From positions 46,915,253-46,979,252 of the forward strand of contig CM075939.1 in assembly GCA_038030265.1 (NCBI GenBank): 64,000 bases of DNA, given 5' to 3'. The notes beneath the pieces were generated by a model. That model ran no database searches. It was not told the origin of the DNA and worked only from the letters and a program-made list of their open reading frames with translations. Source of the stretch: Corythucha ciliata. Lineage: Eukaryota; Arthropoda; Insecta; Hemiptera; Tingidae. Shown one piece after another: positions 24,960-36,500 of the stretch; position 1 is the stretch's first letter; each line of letters starts with the position of its first letter. Made by a program: the position numbers and the translations under genes.

Positions 24960-25295
24960 GCAATATTTTGTTTTTAAAATTAGCCAGAGCCATGAAATTT
25001 CTCTTTAAAATGAGCCATTACGCTCATTTATCCGTTAAATTGGCTTGTCTTAAGGGAGCCAGCCCCACGAAATTGGTTTCTGGCCTACGAAATCCGACAA
25101 ATTTGGTCTCAAAAAGTGCCGAACCGGTAAACTTGGTTATTGAAGTAGCCAAAACCACGAAATTGGGATTTTCGGTGTGTTCAATCCGTGATTTTTGGGC
25201 ATCGAAAGTGTCTAATGAGCGGAATTGCATTCATTAAGAGTCAACCCGGTGCAAATTGGCTTTTTATGGAGTCAATTCTGTGGCATTGGCTTTAT
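24960..25295 (+). repeat. Family E degenerate tandem array
   Basis: Units with 'ccacgaaattggttt' and 'aatttggtct' spaced about 30-40 bp apart. It directly abuts the end of the family D block. Confidence 0.6.
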
Positions 25296-25299
25296 GATT

Positions 25300-27000
25300 A
25301 TTTTCATGTGGCGCGAGTTATTATATAAATAAATAATTTATATAAATAATTAAAATTGTGACGCTGCAGACCCCTTCGATCAAATCGGTGGCCGGTATGA
25401 ACAATATCAGACGAGTGATAGTGATGACGTAGTGTGACTTACAAGTGTTGTGTTGTGACAGAATTATTTTTTTTGCAATAATTTTGGGTGTAGGAAAAAT
25501 ATCGTACGATACTCATGCGGCACTTCTCATTCCGTACTCGTGTGAATACCGGCAATCGGCTACGCCTCGTGCGCTAACTCTCAAATTCGAACGGAATGAA
25601 GTGCGTTCCGCACTCGTATCGTAATGTACTATTTTTCCATTTCTGAAGCGCAGGTGTGTTCAACGCTTATAGGCCGGACCTTTTATCGCATTTAGCTTTT
25701 CTTCAGGCTTATTCATCCTGACTCAGATTTTATGACTCAGCAAACAGAGAAATAAAACTGAGTTCACTTCCCTCTTCCCCTAACCCTTCATACCATCATT
25801 AACTCTCCCCCTCGACTCCCTTACATTGTATTACAACAAGCCTTGCACTGTTTGGTCGAGCGATAAACAACTCCAGCTTCGAACATTGGATGCAAGGATT
25901 GTTTTTTCTCGCTGTTTTAGTTTGGCCCTTGAAAAAAAAAAATTATTAAACATTTTTCTTCTTTTGATACATTGTGCTTTTGACATGAATTTATTATCCC
26001 TTTGATGGATATTAAAATAGCCCCTATCCGTAAACACCCCTCCCCACAACCTAATTTTCGCTATTTGATCCCCGTGTCTATCATCGTCCTTCCAGTCGGT
26101 TACCTTTATCCCTTCTAAGGGGTGCCGTCGTAAAAACGCTCTCTTGTCAGCTGTTTTTTGGTGGTGAGGGGAGGGATAAGGCAAGAAGTTGTCGTCACAC
26201 TGGATTTGTAATCGTGAGAAAGCCTTCACAATGTTTTTTGTTATTGCGGGAATCTTTTTGAAGATGGTTTTCTTCAGGTAAGTTTGTAAAAAAAAAAACG
26301 CCTTTTAAGGGGTGTTTCAATTTCATCCCCCTTAAAACATATTAAGGGATGTTTATTACTTACCCTTACAGAATACCAGTTTTCCCATGTGATGGTTTAC
26401 CTGTTTTTGTGTGCATTCTGGATACTTCCATAACCCCCCTCGCCTTCACCCATCCATAACACCACAGTCGTATTTTATTTTCCTATAACTCATTTCATTT
26501 TAACGTCCCAACATTACTTGTACAAGTCGTAAACAAGATAAGCTTTATAACAGTAACAGAAAAGTGGTGGAAGAAAAAACAGGACGGGTCAATGGTTGAA
26601 GGGGGTAAGCATTTTTAAAACTGATTAGAACGCAGGTAGACGGATTATTTCCTACATTTAGGATTCTCTACCTACTCAACGTGTTTTAACTGGCCACAGA
26701 GACTCCTCCCTTCTCACAATAAACATCAAAGCGCTTTACCTTACAAAAGAAGAACGCATCAAATTCTGCCTTCTGGATACCCAAAACCGGGAAAACGCTT
26801 TAAAAATCGCACGCGAGAAAGCCCATCAACATTAACATCAATAAAACCCGTCCGAAAAGACGCACGTCTGCCCTCGGTAGGGAATAATACCGTGGGAGAT
26901 GATTTAGGGATCAAAATTTGAAGGTTTGTAACTAAATAGTCAGTTCTTCATCGCGAGAGTGACAATTTTCGAGCCATAATTTGTATCTCATACTAAAAAG
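25300..27000. other. Non-coding DNA with one inverted-repeat element
   Basis: Apart from the MITE-like palindrome at 25493-25638 nothing is recognised. An open frame on the minus strand (25831-26229) has no family resemblance and no splice-linked partner. Confidence 0.45.
25493..25638. mobile_element. MITE-like palindromic element (146 bp)
   Basis: The two ends form imperfect inverted repeats of roughly 45 bp: left 'ggaaaaatatcgtacgatac' then 'tcatgcgg', right (reverse complement) 'ggaaaaatagtacattacg' then 'atacgagtgcgg'. The centre is short and non-coding. No clear target duplication, so the superfamily is undetermined. A weaker relative lies near 34225-34365. Confidence 0.65.
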
Positions 27001-27007
27001 TATGAGA

Positions 27008-27253
27008 AGTGTAATGGATACAATGCTCGCTTCGCAACCCAGCGGGCCTTGGGTTCGAATCCAGCCATTGCCCATTACACTATAAGGCTGCGGCGAGCTG
27101 TGACACGGCACACCCGGCTTCGTGTGAGCGTTCCCGGCGATGTGCGTTCAACAAACCGTGCACAGTTAGATCTGGGTATGGCGTAGGAGCCCAAGGGAGG
27201 CTTAGGCGCCTGCCGGGTGTTCAAAGCCCGGCGCCCCCGACAAAAAAAAAAAA
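27008..27253 (+). mobile_element. tRNA-derived SINE with A-tail
   Basis: The head contains an A-box-like 'tgtaatggatac' and a perfect B-box 'ggttcgaatcc' (27052-27062), and the ends of the tRNA-like part pair as an acceptor stem (27008-27017 with 27071-27081). The T-stem mispairs and the anticodon stem is irregular, so this is not a functional tRNA. A 160-bp GC-rich body follows and ends in a 12-bp A-tail (27242-27253). RNA polymerase III transcription from the internal promoter is expected for this class. No target duplication was found. Confidence 0.75.
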
Positions 27254-27413
27254 TTTACATTATACAAAACGAAAGGGTTGATTTCTAAAAATCATCGTAG
27301 TTTTACTGGGAGGGGTGGGGGATGAACGACCTTGTTTGGCCGATTGACGGAGTTTCCGATCCTCGCAGCGAATCCAGAGTTTTTCCCTAGTGTGTGGTGG
27401 GTGGTGGAGGGGG

Positions 27414-27439
27414 ACGTGGACCAAGAAGTTGGTCCACGT
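27414..27439. repeat. Perfect 11-bp hairpin
   Basis: 'acgtggaccaa' (27414-27424) and 'ttggtccacgt' (27429-27439) are exact complements around a 4-base loop. It lies at the boundary of a short family A block (27435-27500). Confidence 0.8.
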
Positions 27440-27620
27440 TTTTCCTCAATTTTAGCTGCAATCGATCCCTTTTACTCAATTTTATCCTTGAAAATGTCTC
27501 TCTAAACTGTGAATTGGACTGTTTGTCCTCATTTTGTCTTTGGATTTTGCGTCGTGAAACCTATGTCTCGCGGTTGAAACTCAAAGAAAATTGCAAAATT
27601 GGTTTGTTCCCTTAATTCGT
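27435..27620 (-). repeat. Short family A block
   Basis: A few units such as 'tcctcaattttagctgcaat' and 'actcaattttatccttgaa' are recognisable, then fade out. Confidence 0.5.
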
Positions 27621-27679
27621 GAATATTAAGGAATTACCACGATGCGATTTGGAGCTGGTCTGAGGTCTGCGGAAAATCG

Positions 27680-27910
27680 GGTTGGGCCTTTGCTGTAGTT
27701 GAGACCTTTGCTGTGGTTGAGACCTTTGCAGTGGTTGGACCTTTGCTGTGGTTGGAGCTTGGCTGTGGTTTGACCTTTGCAGTGGTTGGACCTTTGCTGT
27801 GGTTGGAGCTTGACTGTGGTTTGACCTTTGCAGGGGTTTGGAGCTTTGCAGTGGCTGGACTTTTGCAGTGGTTGGACCTATGCATTGGTGGGACTTTTGC
27901 ATTGGTGAGA
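27680..27910. repeat. Minisatellite, about 18-bp unit
   Basis: Tandem copies resembling 'tttgctgtggttggacc', with a partial 51-bp higher-order period. Because the unit is a multiple of three, frames on both strands stay open across it; this is not evidence of a gene. Confidence 0.85.
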
Positions 27911-29815
27911 GGCTGGCGTGTAGAGTCTTCGTTGCACTTACGAGTTTTCAATTACATGACCACTGCCTTTATACGTTCTGAAAAGTGTGCAAATGGCCAA
28001 AAACGGGTGCGTCCCTTTGTGGTTTGACCAAAATCAAAGCTTTTCCTGGTTTCGGATATAATTCATTGGGGGGGGGGGGCAACAAATTTTCATGGTTCAA
28101 GGGGGGCGTCACCGTGAAAAAGTTGAGATTCGTCAGTTTTTTGGCCACACAATACGCCATTCATGGATTGGTGGGGACGGGAAGGAATCCCGAACTATTT
28201 TCTTATCGCCATTATCTCTTAGATCGCAGATTTTTATTTTTTTATTTTTTGCTTTATGCCACGTACAACGTTCACTCTGTCCCCCCCCTCCACCACCATT
28301 CTCTTACCCACGCTCTCTTTCTTCTTTGTTACGCATAAACGGGGTTATCCTCCGAGGTCATTCGGACTATCACATTCGTGCAGCTGCACCGTTGTTTTTT
28401 AAAGCCTTTCTCTCCATCATACCCTACAGTAGTGCAAAGAAAGAACTATACGCGGAGTAATATAAGGTTAAGGTAGTAATGGGGGTGGTGATTATAGGAG
28501 AGGGGTTCGTGTTATTTTATTCAACTCGCAGCGTGTTCTCAAACACATAATACTCGGCTGTAGGTAGAGAGAAGTTGCCCGCGGGGTTAATTTTTAGTGC
28601 ATTTCATTTATGTCAAAATGCACTATTGGTCTCGTCGTGATGGTGGCAAACATGGGTCATGGCATGTTTTTTTCATGTTTCAGGACCTCTAGAACACGAA
28701 TTCAGTGGTCTCCGGAATTCATATTTTTTTTTTTTTTTTTTTTACCAGAAATAATGAGGTTGCCTGTATTTAATTTTTATTAGTGGTCGAACTTTTCACG
28801 TACGAGGCTAAATACAAAATTAACGAGTGTGATTAAAGTTACACCCCCTTGGCATAGACTGGAGGGGCAGGAGGGAATAAAAAAAAGGAAGGTCAAAAGG
28901 TGTTGCTATGAGATTCCCCTCCCCCTCATCAGACACACTCTCAACAGTTTCTCACATTTTTATTATTATTCGCCCCTCCCCCTCCTCTTCCATCCGTCAT
29001 AAAATCCATTCCACTCACGCCTGTTGAGTAGTTTTCGTCGTTTATAAAAACCTTCTATAAGTCCACTAATCGCGGTACGATACTTTTCAACAAAAAAAAA
29101 AGCTTGCTATAGAGGGAAAGGTGGGGGTGGGTTGACCTTGCGCTAGAAATGGATGAACACGGTCACGGAGAGACTCGGTGGTTCCATCGCCTGTTGTTGC
29201 GAAGTGGAGATAAAATGACATCGCGCTCTATCTAGCGGGATTTTATTTCATTCCTCTTTCTCCTTCTTCTTCATCACCTCGACCCTCTTCCACCATTTTT
29301 TTTTTTTTTTTTTTTTCAACCGGCCGGCTTTTTCAACAACTGGCTTGTTATTCCCGCAGGTTGAATAGAAAACACGGATATTATTTAACGCGGTACTTTT
29401 AATAATTTATATTACAACGAAGTACTCGTGAACTGAAGAAAAAGTTCATGGGGAGGGGGGGAGTTCAATCACCCCCCTCCACCATCATTTCACGGGGAAA
29501 TAAAGAATCACCGAGAAGAGAAAGTGTGGACCGGCTCTGTCATCCTCATGTTCGGCAATCCGAACCCTCCCCCTCCAACCAATCACCTACCCAATTCAAA
29601 AAGAACAAAAAACTTACCTTTTGAGCTTAAGATTTTGTTGAGGTGTAATAAAAAGATTCGTTTAATGATTTTTCAAATTTTATTTTTTTTAAGATTTTTT
29701 TTTCTTTTTGTAAGATTTTTCTCTCGAAATTTTACAATATCACTTATAAATAATACTTTCATCCGTTTTTCCGTATAACAAAAAGTACAAAACAAAAAAA
29801 AAATCACGAAAAACT
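27910..29815. other. Non-coding DNA downstream of the DDIT4-like gene
   Basis: No supportable gene. G/C runs (28066-28078, 28280-28290), a T19 run (28725-28743) and a T20 run (29297-29316) occur. Two strong donor-like sites on the minus strand lie at 29611-29620 and 29812-29821 (see findings). Confidence 0.45.
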
Positions 29816-29819
29816 CACC

Positions 29820-31463
29820 TTGTTTTTTTTTTTTAGTTTTTTAATATAAATTTATTATTCATATCAATACACATTTAAAAATGGAAAAGAAGTGACTTTT
29901 TTTGGACATTTATTTGAACAATTTTTTGACGCTTTCACAGCTTGCTACTTGACAGGGTTTTTGTCTTCCGTTTTTCTTTTACAATACTGAAAAAAGGAGT
30001 CTTAGTAAAATTTTTATACACAATGCAAAAAACCTTATTAGTATCGATTTTTTTTTAATAATAATATTTCAACCGAATGGTTGACAAAAATGAGATCAAT
30101 ACGACGTTACGTTCTTCGTAAGCTAACGACTGAATTTTGGTATTTTTTTTTTTTTTTTTACGCATAAAATGATACATTGGTAGCAGAGTTTTTGAAATAA
30201 ATTCGATTTGTTTTTTTTATAAATACACGTAAAAATTGAAAAAAAAAATGTTAAATTCGAAAAATTTTTATAGATTTTTTTCTCTCTCTCTCGCGATAAA
30301 AACATAACATTTTGTTATCACAATCTTCATTTGTGGGAGGGCTGCATATATCACCAGGGCGGCCCCCCGTCGAATTAACGTTAATAAATAATTATATAAA
30401 AAAATCAGATCAAAAAAAAAAAAAATGACTTCGTAGAAAAAAGAACTAGCGCTAACACAATGAAATTAAATGAAAAAACCTCTGCCTCGAACTCCTGAAA
30501 GACGACACAACCTATTAAAGCTTTATTACTTTTTCTATACACAAATATATTTGTATCTTTAAACTTTTTGCTTTTTAAATATTATATATATATAGTATAA
30601 GAAATAATCAAATCACAAAGTCCTTATGTAATTTTTTGTTATTGTTAAATTCAAAAAATTGTCCTTCCACATAATATAAGCTCACCATTATTAAAAACTT
30701 TTTTAAATACAAATACTTTATAATAACTATATATCATATTTGAAAAATATTATACACTTAATAAGAATCACATCGAAGATATTTAACACTGGTAGTTTAT
30801 TTCTTTATTTTGTTGTTGTTTTTTTTTTTTTTTTACTACTAGAAAAAAGCTTCTGATATGGATTTAAAATCGGGTGGTTAAAAGTTTTTCTTTGTTGTTT
30901 AAAATGCCAAAAATGTGAAAATGTTTCTTAAAACTCAATCAGTCAAAAAGTTCTTTGAATTCGACCTTTTTTCCGCGAAAAAAGTGTTTCATTTCTTTAA
31001 TTTCAAGATCACACTAGCTTTTACGAGTGTCTTAAACGCTACAAGTTTTTTTTTTTGTTGAAACAAATATAAAAAATATAAAAATTCTATTAGATCTACT
31101 CTAGAAACCTAAAGAAAATGTTATTAATATATTTTTTTTGAATATTTTTTTTCTTTCTTACCATAGTGCTTCGTTAGTACAATATTGCCATATACACTGT
31201 GACTGACAACAAGATTTTTATAAAGAAAAAAAAAATATGTTCTTGTGACCACTTGAAAACCTCCGAATAAGATCTTTTCGGTATATTAATTGGTTTTCTC
31301 TTATAAATTCAGTCTTTTGGGGGTTCATTTACCATTATCGCTCCGAAATTTGTTTGGTTAATAAAAACTGGCTCCCCCACTCTTCAATCGATTTTTTTTT
31401 TTAGATAGATCTTAAATTAAGAAAGTGTGTTAAAAAGAGTTGTACGCGTGCTTTTTCATATTT
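29820..31463 (-). other. AT-rich tract, probable 3' UTR of the DDIT4-like gene
   Basis: Immediately below the stop codon (31464-31466) the DNA becomes very AT-rich for about 1.6 kb, unlike the arrays and G/C-run DNA elsewhere. Candidate AATAAA signals on the minus strand lie at 29851-29856 and 29909-29914. AU-rich 3' UTRs are common in short-lived stress mRNAs of this type. Extent is an inference; the polyadenylation site cannot be fixed. Confidence 0.45.
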
Positions 31464-31548
31464 TCACTCGATAAAGGAACGGTAGAGCTTCTTTTTCGTG
31501 ATAGAGAAATTATGGGAGATCATTATTGTGTTTCCTCGAGTGAGGTTT
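31464..31548 (-). CDS. DDIT4-like gene, exon 3 (terminal)
   Basis: Acceptor 'tttttctatctag|aaacct'. Encodes 27 residues ending 'ITKKKLYRSFIE' then TGA. The KKKLY motif matches the C-terminal region of vertebrate DDIT4 (IKKKLY). The intron from exon 2 is 105 bp. Confidence 0.88.
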
Positions 31549-33518
31549 CTAGATAGAAAAAAAAAGGAAGGAGAATGGGGTTAGTTTAATCGTTCTGGCT
31601 TGGGGATTGGTGGATTTTGTAATTAATTTTTTTTTTTTTAAATTGAGACTTACTTGATAAACTGAGGAAGTATATTGGTCCAAGAGGACGAAGGCCTTGA
31701 GTCCTGTTCAAGAGTGAGCGTCACTTCAAATGTGCTGACAGTGCTTGGATCACATTTGACGGTGGCTAGACGACGAGGCGGTTCGTTAAAATCCGCCGGT
31801 AAAAAGTCCACGTACAGTGTGCAACCGCGGAGGCCGCAGGGTTCGTCCTCGGCCTCGGACAGGACGCGAGCCGCCACCCTTAGCAAGAGATCGGAGGGCA
31901 GTAGGACTTCACCGCACGACAATTGAGCCGTTTTAGCGGCGCGAAGTTCGGTCTCGAGGCGACGAGCGAGCGACAGCTCGCAACCATCGGAGGCCAGATC
32001 ATCTCGCACTCCTGTTGGACAAAAAAAATACAAAAATATTTTAGAATATAAATTCAAATTTAACTTAATACCTTAACCGGCTTTATATATTACGAATAAT
32101 ATTCACCTTTAGGGTAAGGCGCAGGGAAATTAACAGTAATCGGGCAAGGTAATACTTCCATGGTTTCAACACTATTTTTCGAATCAATGTCAAACTAACA
32201 AAAACCACGAAACCGGCTTTTTTTATCAACAAAAAAAAATTAAAAATTAAAATACGAAACTTGAAAAACTCCGGTAAGACGTAAAACCCCTACTACCTGT
32301 CGACTAAGGTAGAAAGAGAGTTCTTACTATAAAACGAGCAGAGAACTGACTGAAGTGAAAACCGGCTCAGAACCGAGTAGACTTGTTCCTGCCCCCACTA
32401 TGCACAAACCTCCCCCCAAAACCTCCCCACCCTTAAGACAACCGCCCCACCACTTATAAACCCTGTGTGAGATGATTTTCATCGGTGAGGGTGAGGCGGT
32501 GGTGGAAGTCGACGTGACACAAGGCATGGATGGTCGTTGGAACGGGTCGTGGGGGGGGGGTTGGATGATGCAGAGTGTTGAGGGGAAGTAGGTAGTGTAG
32601 AAAAAGATGATGAAACAATACCGGCTTTTGTGGATATCACCCTCCCCCTCCCCCTTCTCACAACAATTCACACACAAATCAGTATCCGAAGAAAACCGGC
32701 TCTTAGGGAACAGCATCTTTCTTTTTTATACGATTTTTACATCACCCAGATACAACATATTAAAAAATAATTCCATTTAACGACCCCCCCCCCCAACTAC
32801 CGACCCAATCACTGCCACAACATCCTTTCCAACGATTTAAAAGCAGAGCCAGGGGACTGCAAAAAACCTGACGAAATCCTACGAGGATCTTGAGTCAAAA
32901 ATTATTATTTTTCTTCATTAATTTCTATGCATTAATGGGTCAACAGATTACCCTGTTGATAATCCCCGTCATTGTTATCGCACCCACTTCTGCAATTAAT
33001 TTAAAAAGTGATAAACAACCACTAAAAAACAATAAAAAAAAATTCGAGTAAACTCAATAAAATAATAAAAGTTGGCATAAATAAAACAGAAACCCGCAAC
33101 ACCCAACAACCGTGTCACCTAGACCGTTTCCCTCACGTTGAGACCTGTCCAAACATGTTTGGCCACGATGCTTTTTTTTGTTAAAAACCTGTCCATTACC
33201 GCAGTTATAGTTTGGCCCAACAGTGAGGTGTAATTTGTGATTGTGAGTGCATGGTTGTGAATTGTATAGGTACCCATCCAACTTTTATTTTACTGCCAAA
33301 AATCAAGCCTCTACACTCGCGTCATTGGTGCCGGCACTTCTGCTGGTTCCAATAATGTGAGGATTGCTCGAACGGGTGGATGGCTCGGAGGGGGGAGTTC
33401 TCACCGGTCTAAAGCACGATTTTCTGTACCAACAAATTGCATACAAATTGATTCAATAATGTTTCACCGAGTTAAATGAAACCTTTTCGCTTTTCGTTTA
33501 AAATTCATCGGAATTCTT

Positions 33519-33556
<38 letters not shown>

Positions 33557-36500
33557 GCAGGTGCGATGAAGAAAGAAGTTTTAGTCGTTTGTCAGAACCT
33601 ATCGCTTCCCTCACCCCCCTATCCACACTTTATAACGCCATGAACTTTTTCCTCTGTATGACAATGATTGACGAGAAATATTTTTAGGTTTGTTTTTCTT
33701 GTCATACAGAAAATCTGCTAATGAGACTGCGGAGTATATTATAATTACAAATTGTCTATTGGGGTGAAAAGGAGTGATGAGGGGGGGGGGTTGAGTGTGA
33801 CCTTTGCACGAGTTTATGTTAAAGGAGAGGTGTATCGCTTCGTCTGAAAAAAATATTTTAAAACTTAGATTTCTCTCTAACGTTGTTTTTGGTTCCTCCC
33901 GAAAAAGAAGAAGCACAGCAATTGACCACCAAGTTGTGCGGTCTATAAAATTATTCCAGCGTGCTACCAAAGACAGAAACAAACAAAATACGGTTTTCGC
34001 GCGACTTGAACGAAAAGTAAGGAAAAGCGCACCAGAAACCTCACTCGAAAGAGGTCATTATCAACAACCGGTTGGGATAAAAAGAAATATCGCACGGGTG
34101 TGCGATATGAACAGTTGAAAATTGCGTTTCATAGTCCCTCCTGTCTTTTGTCTACACTTTGGCGGCTTTTCAATTGTCAATGTCACTGGTCTACTTAACT
34201 ACGACCATTTTTAAAAATTCCCATAAAATATTACCTGTCGAGCGAAAATATCGTTCACTACTCGTCGGAGAGTGAAATATTATGTGCTCGTGTGATGATA
34301 GACTCGCACGATATTTCTTATTTTCCGTACTCGACTCGAAATGTACAATACTATTTCCAACTTTCGCAATGCCTTAGGCCCGCCGCAAATTGAGCCCACG
34401 CGTGGGTCACCCCACAGTTGAAAACCATCATCGTTGTATTTTGCCTGTTGGCCGAGATTTTATGGAAAGTGAGAATCGGATAAAGTTTCCAGGGAGAAAA
34501 AAGTGGCGTACCTACACCGCAGTGGGGCGGAAATCTCCACGCCACGAGAGCCATCATTTATCGAATAAACAGTTAATATGCGTACCAACAATTCTAACGA
34601 ATATAATTATATTATGTCCAATTTTAGCGCTTAATCTCAATTTCTGCCGTGAATTCACCGCTTTTTCTCAATTTTAGCTGCAATTAAGCGTATTTCTCTA
34701 TATTTTAGCAAGCAATCAGCGCTTTTACCCAATTTTTCCGCTAATCGGCAATTTGTCTCAATTTTCCACGAAGTTCACTCCAGAAACCGCGAATTTGAGC
34801 CACGAATGAGCGTTCCTTCTCAATTTTAGCCGTGAATTTGCCGCTTTATCTCAATTCTAGCCACCGAATTAATGTTTTTCTTTCTTTCAATCGGCTATCA
34901 GCGCTTTTCTCTTGCAGTGATCTCTCTCTCTCTCTCTCTTTTGATGCGAATTTTTCTCATTTTTCCATAAAGTCTACTCCAGAAAAACCGCGAACTAGCG
35001 TGTTCCACAATTTTTGCCTAAAGTCAGTGCTTTTTTCTCAATTTCATCAGCGAACTTGCACTTTTTCTTCATTGTTGCCACAAATTAGAGAGTTTTCCCT
35101 CTTTTATCCGCCATTTAGCGCTTGTTCCCAATTTAAGCTGCCAATTAGCGTTTTTCCCAACATTGGCCGCGAATGAGTACGCGGTTTTCTCAGCACATAC
35201 CTTGCCGTGAATTAGCACTTTTTCATAATTTTATCCGTAAATTAGAGCATTTTCTCAATTTTAGCAATGAATTTGCGGTTTATATTAATGCTATCGCGAA
35301 AGGTACATTTTTTTTTTTTTTTTTTTGTTCAGCCGTGATTGAGCTTTTTTTCTTATTTTAGCTGTGCAATGGTATTTCCTTACTTTGAGAAGCAGTGAAT
35401 TAGGTAGTTTTTCTCAATTTTTTCTGTGATGAATAAGCGATTTTCTTCGTTTTTATAGCCGGAAGTCAGCGCTTTTTCTCAATTTTTGCCGCAAATGAGC
35501 GCTTGTTATCACTCTTAGTCGGAAAATTGGAGCTTTTTCTCAATTTTTGTCGCGTATCATCTTTGTTCTCGCTTTTACCCGCGTATCGCTTTTTCTCAAT
35601 TTTTCCTGGAGTAATTTTTCTCAATTTTTTTTTTTTTTTTTACGGAGCCAACTCCAGAAACTGTCAAATGGTAGGTTTTATTTCAATCCTAGCCAGGAAT
35701 TATACTATTTTCCGCAATTTTAGCCTTGATTAAGCGCTTTTTTTCGCTTTAGAATTGTTAATTTCTCTTGTTTGAACCGTGAAGTTGGCTCTGGAAGCCA
35801 CAAATTGGTAATTTTACTCAATTTCAACCATGAACTAGCTTTCAGAATGGCAAACAGCGATTTTTGTCGACAATACCGCGTAGTTAGCAGCCGAAATACA
35901 ATGGATTTGTGTATTCTTCTTAATTTTAGCGGTAATTTATTTTTTTTTCAATTTTAGCCTCGTAATTTAGCCTTGCTAACTTGGTTGATACCTGGGTACA
36001 CCGCATGGCACGCATTTATCCCTGAAAATTACACAAAATGCGATTCCGAGGGGGGGGGGAATCGATATTTAGTCACAAAAGACTGATGCTGAGCACCGGC
36101 AACGTTCTATTTGTCAAGGTCGGATGGAATGAAAATTGTCGAAAGGAGCCAAATCACAGATCAGCCGGATACTAAAAGTTTTCTTTTCACGTTCCTAATT
36201 CCTATACAGCCGCCGTTAACATAAAACCTAAAAATCTCAATTTTTTAAGGGACCCCCCCCCCCTTTGATCGTGAGTGGGCCGCCCTCCTCGCAATGGTGT
36301 GCAGGCGGTACGCTTACTGGGAGAAAATTAATTTTTTCCTGTGTCCGCCTTGAAGTCTAATTTGAATCGTAACATAGTCCCCCTCCACCATCGGCCCTAC
36401 CAATAACTAAATGAGATCGTTGAATAATTCTCGACCGTCAGACAGAACGGAAAGGGTTTAGCATAATGAAAATAGGTCAAAGTTGGGCAAATTCTCACCC

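Noticed and set aside
27008..27081. Functional tRNA gene
   Set aside because: The T-stem and anticodon stem do not pair properly, and a SINE body and A-tail follow directly.
27612..28027. Long overlapping frames on both strands
   Set aside because: Both are produced by the 18-bp minisatellite, which stays open in several frames.
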